This document shows, in pieces, positions 7,530 to 7,880 of a stretch of DNA of 7,880 bases. The notes beneath the pieces were generated by a model. It saw nothing but the letters and a program-made list of their open reading frames with translations. It ran no database searches and was not told where the DNA came from. Origin of the DNA: Bacteroidales bacterium (GTDB lineage: Bacteria > Bacteroidota > Bacteroidia > Bacteroidales > Marinilabiliaceae); contig CAAFWU010000039.1 of NCBI GenBank assembly GCA_900766825.1, positions 1 to 7,880 on the forward strand, written 5' to 3'. Numbering within the stretch: position 1 is the first letter of the stretch; every line of letters begins with the position of its first letter. The translations under genes were made by a program, and so were the position numbers.

Positions 7530-7548
7530 GATACTATATTATAGTATC
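7530..7548. promoter_or_regulatory. 19-bp perfect dyad, operator-like
   Basis: GATACTATA (7530-7538) and TATAGTATC (7540-7548) form a perfect inverted repeat around one central base. It overlaps a small palindrome TCTCGAGA (7524-7531). The near absence of a loop suits a binding site for a dimeric regulator better than an RNA hairpin. It lies just downstream of the promoter-like motif at 7500-7507. No regulator gene is in the window. Confidence 0.4.
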
Positions 7549-7678
7549 AGAATGATGATAATGGTATATAAGGTGGGGTTAGTGAAGCCTAAAAGTGCAA
7601 TAGGGAAATGCAGCAAGAAATTGCAGTAGATTATTGTGCTTAACAAACTCACCTTTATGAGGTAATTGTTTTGTTTCC

Positions 7679-7793
7679 GCCCTTTCAGGGCTATAATGTG
7701 GAATACGTACAATAATACTAATACCCAGGGTGTTACCCTAGGCTTACGAGGCTGATACCCTTTCAGGGTATCTTCTGTACTACTCCACATTAT
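7679..7793 (+). repeat. Palindromic repeat cluster C (three hairpins, outer arms)
   Basis: The order matches cluster A: GCCC/GGGC (7679-7682, 7688-7691; loop TTTCA), CCCAGGGT/ACCCTAGG with one mismatch (7724-7731, 7735-7742; loop GTT) and GATACCC/GGGTATC (7754-7760, 7766-7772; loop TTTCA). Eighteen bases at 7722-7739 are identical to 816-833 in cluster A. Outer arms ATAATGTGGA (7693-7702) and TCCACATTAT (7784-7793) enclose the last two hairpins. Confidence 0.8.
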
Positions 7794-7807
7794 TGTTGGT
7801 GTAGCAT

Positions 7808-7880
7808 GATAGTGCAGCAAGCAGGAGTGCCGAAACCTTGAAAGGGTTTCTGACTCGATAGTGCAGCAAGCAGAAGCACC
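7808..7880. repeat. Direct repeat with 49-bp period, running off the window
   Basis: A 17-bp unit beginning GATAGTGCAGC occurs at 7808-7824 and 7857-7873. Similar bases follow each copy (GAGTGCC against AAGCACC). Between them, GAAACC (7832-7837) and GGTTTC (7845-7850) form a hairpin that is nearly the reverse complement of cluster A's third hairpin. With only two copies visible, the extent of the array is unknown. Spacing and imperfect flanks do not suggest CRISPR. Confidence 0.6.

Larger units (their letters stand above)
7403..7678. other. AT-rich gene-free region after the operon
   Basis: No credible coding frame occurs between the terminator and the palindromic cluster. The region's visible signals are the promoter-like motif at 7500-7507 and the dyad at 7530-7548, both listed separately. 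A minus-strand open frame of 93 codons (7539-7820) runs through the palindromic cluster and has no family features, so I do not call it. Confidence 0.6.

Noticed and set aside
7539..7820. 93-codon minus-strand frame with hydrophobic C-terminal end
   Set aside because: It runs over cluster C and AT-rich DNA; the hydrophobicity comes from A/T-rich codons, and there is no supporting promoter or homology that I recognise.
7808..7880. Possible edge of a CRISPR array
   Set aside because: Only two 17-bp copies are seen, the 'spacer' contains a hairpin related to nearby palindromes, the flanks of the copies are themselves similar, and no cas gene is present.

Overview
The window looks like chromosomal DNA of a Bacteroidales bacterium, most likely a Prevotella-like relative. 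This rests on a SusC/SusD gene pair with family-typical sequence, start codons without strong Shine-Dalgarno sites, matches to the Bacteroidetes -7 promoter element (TAnnTTTG), and lipoproteins with acidic residues just after the lipid cysteine. The genus is an inference.

Layout. Positions 1-1381 hold no gene I can support: the stretch is AT-rich and carries a perfect 79-bp inverted repeat (1-79 against 1205-1283) enclosing about 1.1 kb. Inside that segment are two clusters of GC-rich palindromes (778-866 and 1013-1150). A co-directional three-gene operon follows: a SusC-family TonB-dependent outer-membrane transporter (1382-4684), a SusD-family surface lipoprotein (4709-6397) and a third lipoprotein in the SusE/F position (6441-7322). 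The gaps are 24 and 43 bp. A strong intrinsic terminator (7359-7402) closes the operon. Positions 7403-7880 contain no gene I can support, but hold a promoter-like motif next to a 19-bp perfect dyad, a third palindromic cluster (7679-7793) and the start of a 49-bp-period direct repeat.

How the genes work together. SusC forms a plugged barrel in the outer membrane, SusD sits as a lid over its outer face and captures ligand, and the third lipoprotein probably adds surface binding. Import would be powered by TonB-ExbBD encoded elsewhere. No glycoside hydrolase, protease, sulfatase, sigma/anti-sigma pair or hybrid sensor is in the window, so the substrate (glycan, peptide or other) cannot be named.

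The most notable non-coding signal is a recurring multi-hairpin element present three times (778-866 on +, 1013-1150 on -, 7679-7793 on +). Its stem sequences differ but stay paired, so structure appears to be kept while sequence changes. The second is the long perfect inverted repeat just upstream of susC, which could be an invertible or mobile segment. I saw no CRISPR array, tRNA, rRNA or transposase gene.
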